10,333 nucleotides of DNA from CAYXUW01 sp964468375. Its GTDB lineage: Bacteria; Planctomycetota; Phycisphaerae; Sedimentisphaerales; Anaerobacaceae. Below, piece by piece: positions 1-6,160 of this stretch. The DNA lies in NCBI GenBank assembly GCA_964468375.1, contig CAYXUW010000084.1, positions 1 through 10,333 of the forward strand, read 5' to 3'. Below the pieces are notes generated by a model. That model saw only the letters and a list, made by a program, of their open reading frames with translations. It was not told where the DNA came from and searched no databases. Within the stretch, counting starts at the first letter, position 1, and the number at the start of each line of letters is the position of its first letter. A program made the translations under genes and the position numbers.

Positions 1-260
1 ACCTTATATCCCGCCTGAAGCATCTTTTTCAGATACCCCTCGACCGCGTGATAAGGCACTCCCGCCAGCGGGATCGGATTGTCGCCCTTGCTCCTGCTGG
101 TCAGCGCCAGCCCGCACACCCGTGAGCACACCCTCGCATCCTCATAAAAAGTCTCGTAGAAATCCCCCATCCGGAAAAACAGTATGCAGTCCGGATACTT
201 CTGCTTGAACTTGGCGAACTGCCTCATCGCTGGCGTTAATTTTTCATTCTCCGGGGCCAT
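1..260 (-). CDS. mutS: DNA mismatch repair protein MutS, N-terminal fragment
   Basis: The minus strand encodes the first 86 residues of MutS, which recognises mismatches and small insertion/deletion loops and recruits MutL; the rest lies beyond the window's left edge. The reading starts MAPENEKLTPAMRQF. The mismatch-binding domain I follows, with FFRMGDFYE at about residues 28-36, where F34 and E36 match the Phe-x-Glu pair that wedges into the mismatch (F36/E38 in E. coli). Next come LALTSR at 51-56, and PIPLAGVPYHAVEGYL at 62-77, a near-universal MutS stretch. The ATG at 258-260 gives an N-terminus that aligns with E. coli MutS. It has no Shine-Dalgarno sequence; instead a -10 box ends 7 nt upstream, so the mRNA is probably leaderless. 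The gene is divergent from everything else in the window. Family assignment is secure; length and integrity beyond residue 86 cannot be judged. Confidence 0.95.
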   Translation of the reverse strand, partial: MAPENEKLTPAMRQFAKFKQKYPDCILFFRMGDFYETFYEDARVCSRVCGLALTSRSKGDNPIPLAGVPYHAVEGYLKKMLQAGYK

Positions 261-267
261 ACGCTGA

Positions 268-295
268 ATTATACACACACCGCCCGATTTAACAA
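268..295 (-). promoter_or_regulatory. Predicted leaderless sigma70-type promoter of mutS
   Basis: Read on the minus strand, there is a TTGTTA -35 element (290-295), a 16-nt spacer and a perfect TATAAT -10 box (268-273). Only 7 nt (261-267) separate the -10 box from the mutS ATG, so transcription should begin at or within a base or two of the start codon. No ribosome-binding site is present, which fits a leaderless transcript. The motif match is seen directly; the start site is inferred. Confidence 0.6.
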
Positions 296-474
296 CCCCA
301 ATTACTCTCTCGTTACTTGAGGTATGTTTAGACCTGTCCTTTGGCGGGGCTGTAGGGCTTAATATAAACGAGGTGAACAAGGTAAAAGAGCGGGCGGTAC
401 TAATAGATAGGAACAAGCTATTTTTGGCGAATTAATTTTTTTGTTTGGTCGGCTATGGAAGGCAGGTGAGAACA

Positions 475-681
475 ATGCTGGTAAAAGAGAAAACAACGCA
501 TAATACAGAATGCAGAAGTGAATCGCACGATAAGCATTTGTGTTATATCGTTTCGCAGGGGCTGCATTTGGGCGAGCCGGAGAAGTATAAGGAGCTCGTT
601 AAAAACGCAGAGTTTAGATGTCGGCATTGCAATCGATTGGCTAAAAGCGCCGATAATCTGTGCGAGCCGGAGGAGTTGTAG
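475..681 (+). CDS. Small Cys-rich (possible zinc-binding) protein, 68 aa
   Basis: I do not recognise a named family. The ATG at 475 is chosen over an in-frame TTG at 445 because AGGTGAG (464-470) lies at good Shine-Dalgarno spacing before it. The 68-residue product has no signal peptide or membrane segment. It contains five cysteines (13, 23, 49, 52, 63); C49-x2-C52 in FRCRHCNRLAKSADNLCEP, followed by C63, looks like a treble-clef or zinc-ribbon half site, with C23 or a histidine as possible fourth ligand. The C-terminal half is acidic. It stands alone between divergent mutS and the export operon, whose own promoter lies downstream, so it is probably transcribed separately. Coding is supported by the RBS and the spaced Cys pattern; function is unknown. 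Zinc binding is inference. Confidence 0.6.
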   Translation: MLVKEKTTHNTECRSESHDKHLCYIVSQGLHLGEPEKYKELVKNAEFRCRHCNRLAKSADNLCEPEEL

Positions 682-755
682 ATAAGAGGCAGGTCCAGGA
701 TAAGGACGTTCTGGAATCTGCGACGCACTTCGGTGGGCTTATAAATTTGCGCTTT

Positions 756-841
756 TAGTGCAATAAATGGGGGTAATTGTCCGTCTATAAACAAGCTAGG
801 GCTTGATTGGGGGGCGGGTTTTTGGGTATAATAGTGCAATA
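756..841 (+). repeat. Direct repeat TAGTGCAATA flanking/overlapping the operon promoter
   Basis: TAGTGCAATA occurs at 756-765 and again at 832-841, with starts 76 bp apart. The second copy begins at the last base of the -10 box and covers the expected transcription start; the first lies about 38 bp upstream of the -35 element. The geometry suits two binding sites for one regulator on the same face of the helix (76 bp is close to seven turns), but two copies of a 10-mer could also be chance. Confidence 0.35.
803..832 (+). promoter_or_regulatory. Predicted sigma70-type promoter of the ABC export operon
   Basis: There is a TTGATT -35 element (803-808), an 18-nt spacer and a perfect TATAAT -10 box (827-832). 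Initiation near 838-840 would give a 5' leader of about 112 nt before the adaptor gene at 952, which, unlike mutS and dxr, has a Shine-Dalgarno sequence (AGGA at 940-943). Confidence 0.55.
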
Positions 842-951
842 TAACCTCTTCAATTAGGGGAAAGGTGGAAAAATCTGCTCGGTTAAGAGAAACAGGGTTG
901 ATGAAAAGTCGATTAAAAGACGATGGTGGTATCGGATGCAGGAAATAGACA

Positions 952-2670
952 ATGGGAAATAATGCCCGCTCAGCCACGGTTAAAATGCGTTTTTTACGGG
1001 CTAAGTATTTGGTTCCGTTGGCGGTTGTCGTTTTACTGGTTGTGGGGATAGCTATCGTAGCTTTTAGTGGTTCCGGCTCGACGGTCGAATTGTCCGAAGA
1101 TATGCCGATTTTTGAGGTCGAGCGAGGGCCTTTGAGGATAAGTGTAATCGAGTCTGGAACGATTCAGGCACGCGAGCAGATAATTCTTAAATGCGAGGTT
1201 GAGGGCAGGACTACGATACTTTGGCTGGTAGAGGAGGGCACACGGGTCAAAAAGGGGGATTTACTGGTCGAGCTGGATTCGAGCGATTTGCTGGATGCGA
1301 AAATCGACCAGGAAATTCGTGTTCAGAATGCGGAGGCGTCTTTTATCAGTGCTCGCGAGAATTTAGCGGTGGTTGAAAACCAGGCGCAGAGCGATATCGA
1401 TAAGGCGGAACTTGCGTTCGATTTTGCCAAGCAGGATTTGAAGAAATATGTCGAAGGTGAATATCTGAACGAGCGCAAGGAGGTGGAGTCGAAGATTACG
1501 CTGGCGAGGGAAGAGCTTCAGACGGCGGAGGAGACGTTGCAGTGGTCTCGCAAGCTTTTCGAGAAGGAATATATTTCGCAGACGGAGTTGCAGATTGACG
1601 AGCTGGCGGCACACAAGAAGAAACTGGACCTTGAGCTAGCGGAGAATAATTTGCATCTGCTGGAGGACTTTACTCATCCGAGGGTTTTGGCTGAGCTTGA
1701 GAGCGATGTTAAGCAGGCGGAGATGGCGCTTGAGAGGACCAATCGCAAGGCCAAGGCAAGCGTGGTTCAGGCGAAAGCGGAACTGAGAGCGAAAGAATCC
1801 GAATATAATCGACAGCAGGACAAGCTTAAAAAGAACGAGGAGCAGATTGCGAAGACAAAGATTTATGCGCCTGCCGACGGACTGGTGATTTATGCGACTA
1901 GTGCGAAGAGCCGAGGCTGGCGTGGTAATGACGAGCCGCTGGACGAAGGTCGGGAGGTTCGCGAGCAGGAGGAGCTAATTTATCTGCCGACAGCGTCTGC
2001 GGTGAAGGCGGAGGTTAAGGTTCATGAGGCAAGTCTGCAGAAGGTGAAAGCTGGATTGCCTGTAATTGTAACAGTAGATGCACTTCCGGGAGAAGTATTC
2101 AGCGGTTATGTTGAGAAAATAGCTCCTTTACCCGATGCTCAAATGGTCTGGCTGAATCCGGATTTGAAGGTTTATAATACCGAGGTTTATCTCGAAGGTG
2201 AGGGGGATTATCTGCGCACGGGAATGAGTTGCAAGGCGGAAATCATCGTAGAGGAGTATAAAGATGTAATATACGTGCCGGTCCAGGCTGTCCTTCGAGT
2301 CGGAGGTGAACCGACAGTTTATGTTCAGAGCGGCAGAGGATTTGAGCCGCGTGGAATTGAAGTCGGACTGGACAACAACCGTATGATAAGAATCACTGAT
2401 GGATTGCGTGAGGGTGAGGTGGTTCTGGTTACACCGCCTTTAGCTTCTGCTACTGTTGAACAACAAGAATCAGAAATTGGTGTGGGCGAGATAGAAAGGC
2501 CTGAAACTAACAGGAATGAGGATAAAATTTCGAGCGGTGCAGCGGAGCCCTCGCCGGAGCAGATGCAGAAGATGCGGGAGAGATTTGAAAATATGTCTGA
2601 TGAGGAGAAAGAGAAGATACGCGAACAGCGGAAAGGGAGAGGCCGCAATCGAGCCAGGACAAGTGAATGA
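952..2670 (+). CDS. Periplasmic adaptor (membrane-fusion, HlyD/MacA-type) of an ABC exporter
   Basis: This 572-residue inner-membrane-anchored adaptor would link the ABC transporter encoded downstream to an outer-membrane channel. Residues about 19-38 form a single transmembrane anchor after a basic start. A first lipoyl half-motif lies near 66-115 (VEEGTRVKKGDLLVELDSSDL). A long charged alpha-helical hairpin spans about 115-300. The second lipoyl half follows at about 301-315 (KTKIYAPADGLVIYA). A beta-barrel lies at about 350-435 and a membrane-proximal domain at about 438-495 (VIYVPVQAVL, GLREGEVVLV). The length exceeds MacA (about 370 aa) because of the long hairpin and an extra charged tail at 500-572 containing RERFENMSDEEKEKIREQRK. 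The start is supported by AGGA at 940-943. The stop overlaps the ATPase start as ATGA. The substrate cannot be read from sequence. Confidence 0.88.
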   Translation: MGNNARSATVKMRFLRAKYLVPLAVVVLLVVGIAIVAFSGSGSTVELSEDMPIFEVERGPLRISVIESGTIQAREQIILKCEVEGRTTILWLVEEGTRVKKGDLLVELDSSDLLDAKIDQEIRVQNAEASFISARENLAVVENQAQSDIDKAELAFDFAKQDLKKYVEGEYLNERKEVESKITLAREELQTAEETLQWSRKLFEKEYISQTELQIDELAAHKKKLDLELAENNLHLLEDFTHPRVLAELESDVKQAEMALERTNRKAKASVVQAKAELRAKESEYNRQQDKLKKNEEQIAKTKIYAPADGLVIYATSAKSRGWRGNDEPLDEGREVREQEELIYLPTASAVKAEVKVHEASLQKVKAGLPVIVTVDALPGEVFSGYVEKIAPLPDAQMVWLNPDLKVYNTEVYLEGEGDYLRTGMSCKAEIIVEEYKDVIYVPVQAVLRVGGEPTVYVQSGRGFEPRGIEVGLDNNRMIRITDGLREGEVVLVTPPLASATVEQQESEIGVGEIERPETNRNEDKISSGAAEPSPEQMQKMRERFENMSDEEKEKIREQRKGRGRNRARTSE

Positions 2671-3380
2671 TACGTGAAGCGGAGTCCAATTCCGATAACG
2701 AGATAATCAAGCTGGAAAATGCCGAGAAGATTTACAAGATGGGCGGCAGTGAGGTTAGAGCTCTCGACGGCGTGACGTTATCATTTAAGCAAGGTAGCTT
2801 TTGGGCGATAATGGGGCCGAGCGGTTCCGGTAAAAGCACAATGATGAATATACTGGGGTGTCTGGACCATTTAAGCTCCGGGAGGTATATTCTTGAAGGC
2901 AGGGACGTGAGCACTCTTAACGACGATTCGCTCAGTGAGATGCGGCTTCGGCACCTCGGATTTATTTTTCAAAGTTTTAATCTCATACCTCAACTGACAG
3001 TTCAAAGAAATATCGAGCTTCCTCTTTATTACTTGGGCTGGGAGGCGCACCACAGTGCCGAGCGGGCTAAAGAGCTTGCTGAAAAAGTGGGACTGGCGGA
3101 ACGGCTGCATCATCGTCCTGCAGAGTTATCCGGCGGACAGATGCAGCGGGTAGCGATAGCGAGGGCTCTGGCTAATGACCCCCAGATTATTTTTGCTGAT
3201 GAGCCGACGGGTAATCTCGATACGGCGACGGGCAAGGAGATTCTCGAACTGTTGACCGAGCTTAATGAACAGGGCAAAACGATAATTATGGTTACACATG
3301 AAGCGAATGTCGCTGCATATTCGAAACGACGGCTGCATATGCTTGATGGTGTGATTGACCGCATGGAGGGGCAAGAGTGA
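2667..3380 (+). CDS. ABC transporter ATPase, LolD/MacB family
   Basis: This 237-residue cytoplasmic nucleotide-binding subunit should power the FtsX-type permease encoded next. All ABC motifs are intact: Walker A GPSGSGKST (50-58), Q-loop Q102, signature LSGGQ (154-158), Walker B IIFADEP with catalytic E179, D-loop NLD (183-185) and switch histidine H211. ALDGVTLSF near 32-40, FQSFNLIPQLTV near 101-112 and DEPTGNLD are typical of the LolD/MacB/FtsE subfamily, which works by mechanotransmission with four-helix permeases. The first 13 residues are an extra acidic extension. The gene starts inside the adaptor stop codon (ATGA, 2667-2670), with AGGA at 2656-2659 as ribosome-binding site, and ends 1 nt into the permease start, so translational coupling is likely. 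It could serve lipoprotein, peptide or drug export. Confidence 0.93.
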   Translation: MIREAESNSDNEIIKLENAEKIYKMGGSEVRALDGVTLSFKQGSFWAIMGPSGSGKSTMMNILGCLDHLSSGRYILEGRDVSTLNDDSLSEMRLRHLGFIFQSFNLIPQLTVQRNIELPLYYLGWEAHHSAERAKELAEKVGLAERLHHRPAELSGGQMQRVAIARALANDPQIIFADEPTGNLDTATGKEILELLTELNEQGKTIIMVTHEANVAAYSKRRLHMLDGVIDRMEGQE

Positions 3381-4648
3381 TGAACCAGTTTAAGCTTGTT
3401 CGTAATATTAGTCTTGGTGTCGAAGACCTGTTTTTGCACAAGCTGCGTTCTTTTCTTACGATGCTTGGTATAGTTTTCGGGGTTGGCAGCGTAGTAGCGA
3501 TGTTATCTGTTGGAGAAGGGGCGAGCAAAGAAGCGATGGACCGGATTCGTAAGCTCGGTAGCAATAATATAATTATTAATTCGATTAAATCGGTGGAGGA
3601 GGAGTCGACCAGCACAACTCATTCTCATATGAGTATTTACGGGCTGACATTCGATGACTATTCTCGAGTGGCTGAGACTTTTAAGAGTATAAAAGAGGTT
3701 GCACCTGTGAAGCTTGTACGTAAAGAGGGCCGTCTTAAAGAAAGGTCATTGGAACTGCGTATAGTCGGGACAACTCCGGTGTGGTTTGATTTAGTGCAAA
3801 GGCCTGTTTTGGCGGGGCGGGTTCTGGTGGCTTCCGATGATGACGAGCGTGCGCCCGCGGCTGTTCTGACGGAGCACGGTGCCCGGAAGCTTCTGGCTGC
3901 TGAGAGCACAATCGGTCAGGCGCTGCGGATAGGCAGCGATTATTTCGAAGTTGTGGGGATAGTTAAAAGTGAAGGCGGCCAAGCGGGCAACATCCAAGTG
4001 CCTGACCAGGAGGTAGATGTTTATATTCCCATTAATGTAGCGCGTTCGTATTTCGGAGATATAACCACTAGGAGAACAGCTGGTTCGCATGAACGGGAAC
4101 TGGTGGAGCTGCATCAGATGATTGTTCAGGTCGATTCAGTCGAAGAGGTAGAATCTACGGCGGCAGGAATAGAAGATATGCTGAATCGGTTTCACAAGAA
4201 GAAGGATTATATTGTGAGCGTGCCGTTGGCGCTGCTGCGTGAGGCGCAAGCGACGAAGCGTCGTTTTAATATTGTATTGGGGTCGATTGCAGGTATCAGT
4301 TTGTTGGTGGGAGGGATAGGGATTATGAATATAATGCTGGCATCAGTAACTGAGCGGACGCGAGAGATAGGTATTCGGCGGGCGATCGGCGCGAAGCGCA
4401 GGCAAATTATAGGGCAGTTTCTGATAGAGACGGTTGTTCTTTCGATAATCGGCGGCCTGATTGGTATTGGTATGGGAATACTTGTTCCATTTTTGATAAC
4501 ATATTTTTCAGAAATGCCGACGGTAATTACGTTATCGAGCATTTTGCTGCCGTTGATTATTAGTTTTTGCGTAGGTATTATCTTCGGTTTGTATCCGGCG
4601 GTGCGAGCCGCTAAAGTTGATCCTATAGTTGCACTTCGACACGAGTAG
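3380..4648 (+). CDS. ABC transporter permease, MacB/FtsX family
   Basis: This 422-residue inner-membrane permease has the MacB layout. TM1 is at about 25-45, preceded by an amphipathic LFLHKLRSFLTMLGIVFGVG stretch. A large periplasmic MacB-PCD domain spans about 46-295. The FtsX core follows, with TM2 at about 298-320, TM3 at about 345-372 and TM4 at about 385-405. Diagnostic motifs are ERTREIGIRRAIGAKRRQI (325-343), the coupling region facing the ATPase, and YPAVRAAKVDPIVALR (405-420) at the end. I chose ATG 3380, which overlaps the ATPase stop as TGATG and has GGAGG at 3365-3369, rather than GTG 3377. MacB proper fuses ATPase and permease; here they are separate, as in many Gram-positive and planctomycete systems. 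With the adaptor upstream, the set resembles a MacA-MacB exporter lacking a local TolC. Confidence 0.92.
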   Translation: MNQFKLVRNISLGVEDLFLHKLRSFLTMLGIVFGVGSVVAMLSVGEGASKEAMDRIRKLGSNNIIINSIKSVEEESTSTTHSHMSIYGLTFDDYSRVAETFKSIKEVAPVKLVRKEGRLKERSLELRIVGTTPVWFDLVQRPVLAGRVLVASDDDERAPAAVLTEHGARKLLAAESTIGQALRIGSDYFEVVGIVKSEGGQAGNIQVPDQEVDVYIPINVARSYFGDITTRRTAGSHERELVELHQMIVQVDSVEEVESTAAGIEDMLNRFHKKKDYIVSVPLALLREAQATKRRFNIVLGSIAGISLLVGGIGIMNIMLASVTERTREIGIRRAIGAKRRQIIGQFLIETVVLSIIGGLIGIGMGILVPFLITYFSEMPTVITLSSILLPLIISFCVGIIFGLYPAVRAAKVDPIVALRHE

Positions 4649-4694
4649 CAAAGCGCGGTGCAAATCGCATTTTTCGGGCTTTATCAGATTTGGT

Positions 4695-4722
4695 TTGGCT
4701 TTTTTCTCCAGGTTGTTATAAT
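4695..4722 (+). promoter_or_regulatory. Predicted sigma70-type promoter of the PocR-AraC regulator gene
   Basis: There is a TTGGCT -35 element (4695-4700), a 16-nt spacer and a perfect TATAAT -10 box (4717-4722), giving a transcription start near 4729. It lies in the 93-nt gap after the permease gene, so the regulator need not depend on the export operon promoter. No clear rho-independent terminator separates the two units. Confidence 0.55.
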
Positions 4723-4740
4723 AGCACTATCTTGCTATTA
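4719..4740. promoter_or_regulatory. Perfect 8-bp inverted repeat over the regulator's promoter/start region
   Basis: TAATAGCA (4719-4726) and TGCTATTA (4733-4740) are perfect reverse complements separated by CTATCT. The left arm uses the last four bases of the -10 box; the right arm ends one base before the ATG at 4742. Since transcription should start inside the dyad, it fits a DNA operator better than an RNA hairpin. The repeat is seen directly; operator function is inferred. Confidence 0.5.
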
Positions 4741-4741
4741 G

Positions 4742-6061
4742 ATGAATGGCGGATATAGCCAAATGGGTGATAAATCGCAATCGACAAAGTTGTTTACCAG
4801 GGAAAAGTTCGAGGAAATCGAGCGTGTTTTTCGGAGGCATTTCCAGCTCGGCCTTGAGACGACGAACATCGGTGGCAAAGAAATAAAGAGGATGTGTAGC
4901 AGTGATTGTCATCCGAAGTTCTGCCAGATAGTTCGCAGCAGTCCGGGCGGTCTTAAAAGATGCAGCAGGGAGCGGAGGCGGAGCTTGAAGATTGCGATAG
5001 AGACGGGGCAGTCTTATATTTCGCTTTGTCATGCGGGTATAGTTTTGGTTTGCGTTCCGGTTATGGACAAGGAGAAAGCATTGGGGGGAATGTTTTTCGG
5101 AAAGTGTCTCTGGGAGCCGGTAACTCCGATTTTGGTGGAGGACATTAGGAGGCGGCTGAAGGGTATTCGCGTTGACAAGCGGAAGTTGACGGCGGCAATA
5201 AAGGGTTTGCCTGTTATACAGGGGGCTCAGATTCACAGGGAGGCGGAGTTTTTATTCGATTTGCTTTACGAGATAGGAGGATTCGACCCCCGTGTTATTC
5301 GCTGGCGGCAGGAGCGTTCGGAGCAGCAGTCGAAGATAGGCGAGTTCATACAGGAAAAGAAGAGGTTGGGAGCAAAATGGGAATATCCGCTGGAGAGCGA
5401 GCGCGAATTGATGGGCAAGGTGAAAATCGGCGACAGGACTGGTGCGAAGGAGATTCTCAATTCTATATTCGGGACGATATTGTTTCATAATCCCGGTGAC
5501 ATTGGTGTTCTTAAGGCAAGACTTCTGGAGCTTTTGAGCATTTTGAGTCGTGCGGCAGTGGAGGGGGGAGTTGATGTCGATATTATGCTCAAGAAAAATC
5601 TGACTTACGTAAATAAGGTGATGCAGATTAACGACCAAGGCGATTTGTGCGCATGGATAAGCACGGCTCTTAACGAATTTATTGAGTTGGTATATTCGTC
5701 GCAGGACGCCAAGAAGGTGAAACAGATAATGCCTGCGATAAATTATATAGATGCCAATTACGATAAGCCGATAAGCTTGGCTGATATTGCCAAGGCCTCG
5801 TATATGAGCGTTTCCCGATTGGCCCATGTGTTCAAAGAGCAAATGGATATCACTCTTATAGATTATTTGACCAGTGTGCGAATAGACAGAGCGAAGCAGC
5901 TACTATTAGCGACTACGCAGAACTGCACGGAAATCTGTTTTCAGGTCGGCTATAATAATCAAAGCTATTTTACGCGCACGTTTAAGAGACTTGTGGGGAT
6001 GACGCCTCGTAAATTCAGAATGAAAAATATGCGCATAGGCAAGATTTCGAGACCTCTATAG
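4742..6061 (+). CDS. AraC-family transcription regulator with PocR sensory domain
   Basis: This 439-residue cytoplasmic regulator has an N-terminal PocR ligand-binding domain at about 21-180. Its family pattern includes DCHPKFCQIVRSSPGGLKRC (55-74), then the CHAGIVLVCVPV segment (96-107) and the GGMFFGKCLWEP segment. A helical linker spans about 190-325. A C-terminal AraC DNA-binding domain with two helix-turn-helix units occupies about 328-427 (ISLADIAKASYMSVSRLAHVF, then CTEICFQVGYNNQSYFTRTF and GMTPRKFR). PocR-type domains are known in regulators of propanediol and other small-molecule use; the ligand here is unknown. Cysteines 52, 56, 61, 74, 96, 104 and 122 could bind metal or sense redox. 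ATG 4763 (residue 8), preceded by GGCGGA at 4748-4753, is an equally plausible start. No catabolic genes adjoin it, so its targets may be the export operon, itself, or distant genes. Confidence 0.88.
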   Translation: MNGGYSQMGDKSQSTKLFTREKFEEIERVFRRHFQLGLETTNIGGKEIKRMCSSDCHPKFCQIVRSSPGGLKRCSRERRRSLKIAIETGQSYISLCHAGIVLVCVPVMDKEKALGGMFFGKCLWEPVTPILVEDIRRRLKGIRVDKRKLTAAIKGLPVIQGAQIHREAEFLFDLLYEIGGFDPRVIRWRQERSEQQSKIGEFIQEKKRLGAKWEYPLESERELMGKVKIGDRTGAKEILNSIFGTILFHNPGDIGVLKARLLELLSILSRAAVEGGVDVDIMLKKNLTYVNKVMQINDQGDLCAWISTALNEFIELVYSSQDAKKVKQIMPAINYIDANYDKPISLADIAKASYMSVSRLAHVFKEQMDITLIDYLTSVRIDRAKQLLLATTQNCTEICFQVGYNNQSYFTRTFKRLVGMTPRKFRMKNMRIGKISRPL

Positions 6062-6104
6062 AACACGGTAGGGATTGCACAACTTAACTCATTTCTGCTT
6101 TCGC

Positions 6105-6143
6105 TAAAGCCACGGCGGACATTTCTTGACATTAGCGGCTTTA
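6105..6143. repeat. Inverted repeat TAAAGCC/GGCTTTA bracketing the dxr -35 element
   Basis: TAAAGCC (6105-6111) and GGCTTTA (6137-6143) are perfect reverse complements 25 nt apart, with the -35 element (6126-6131) between them. The left arm also forms a small hairpin, GCTTT-CGCT-AAAGC (6097-6110). No T-run follows the hairpin, so it is not a normal terminator. It may be an operator or a chance match. Confidence 0.3.
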
Positions 6144-6154
6144 CGGCATAATAT
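6126..6154 (+). promoter_or_regulatory. Strong predicted leaderless sigma70 promoter of dxr
   Basis: There is a consensus TTGACA -35 element (6126-6131), an ideal 17-nt spacer and a TAATAT -10 box (6149-6154). Only 6 nt (6155-6160) separate the -10 box from the dxr ATG, so initiation is expected at the A of the start codon. No Shine-Dalgarno sequence is present. This is the best promoter match in the window and probably drives dxr-rseP-glyA. Confidence 0.7.
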
Positions 6155-6160
6155 TGGCTT

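Larger units (their letters stand above)
682..951 (+). other. 270-nt intergenic region upstream of the export operon
   Basis: This gap holds the operon promoter (803-832), a 10-bp direct repeat (756-765 and 832-841) and a leader of about 112 nt. I see no tRNA, no convincing terminator and no recognisable riboswitch. A 15-codon reading frame at 901-948 ends 3 nt before the adaptor gene's ATG but has only a poor ribosome-binding site. Confidence 0.5.

Noticed and set aside
289..435. Open plus-strand frame ending in VKERAVLIDRNKLFLAN followed by TAA at 433-435, a possible C-terminal gene remnant.
   Set aside because: It has no start codon, no RBS and no recognised family, and it overlaps the mutS promoter. 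The open length is not unusual at this base composition.
901..948. 15-codon reading frame (starts MKSRLKDDGG) ending 3 nt before the adaptor ATG, a possible leader peptide.
   Set aside because: The only RBS-like element (AGGG, 894-897) is just 3 nt from the ATG, and there is no attenuator hairpin or biased codon run. A frame this short is expected by chance.
543..977. 144-codon minus-strand ORF opposite the small Cys-rich gene and the operon leader.
   Set aside because: It runs antisense to a better-supported gene, has low-complexity, unconvincing protein sequence, and covers the operon promoter and leader.
952..4648. Annotating the operon as macA-macB by name.
   Set aside because: ATPase and permease are separate proteins, the adaptor is much longer than MacA, and no TolC or known substrate is seen, so family-level calls are safer.
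4649..4694. Possible rho-independent terminator after the permease gene (AAAGC/GCTTT arms and a short T-run).
   Set aside because: The arms are separated by a large bulged loop with only a 3-bp inner stem, and the T-run lies inside the structure, not after it.
4727..5236. 169-codon minus-strand ORF opposite the PocR domain coding region.
   Set aside because: It is an antisense shadow of a well-supported PocR-AraC gene, with no family resemblance.
6097..6110. GCTTT-CGCT-AAAGC hairpin as terminator of the regulator gene.
   Set aside because: The stem is only 5 bp and no T-run follows it.
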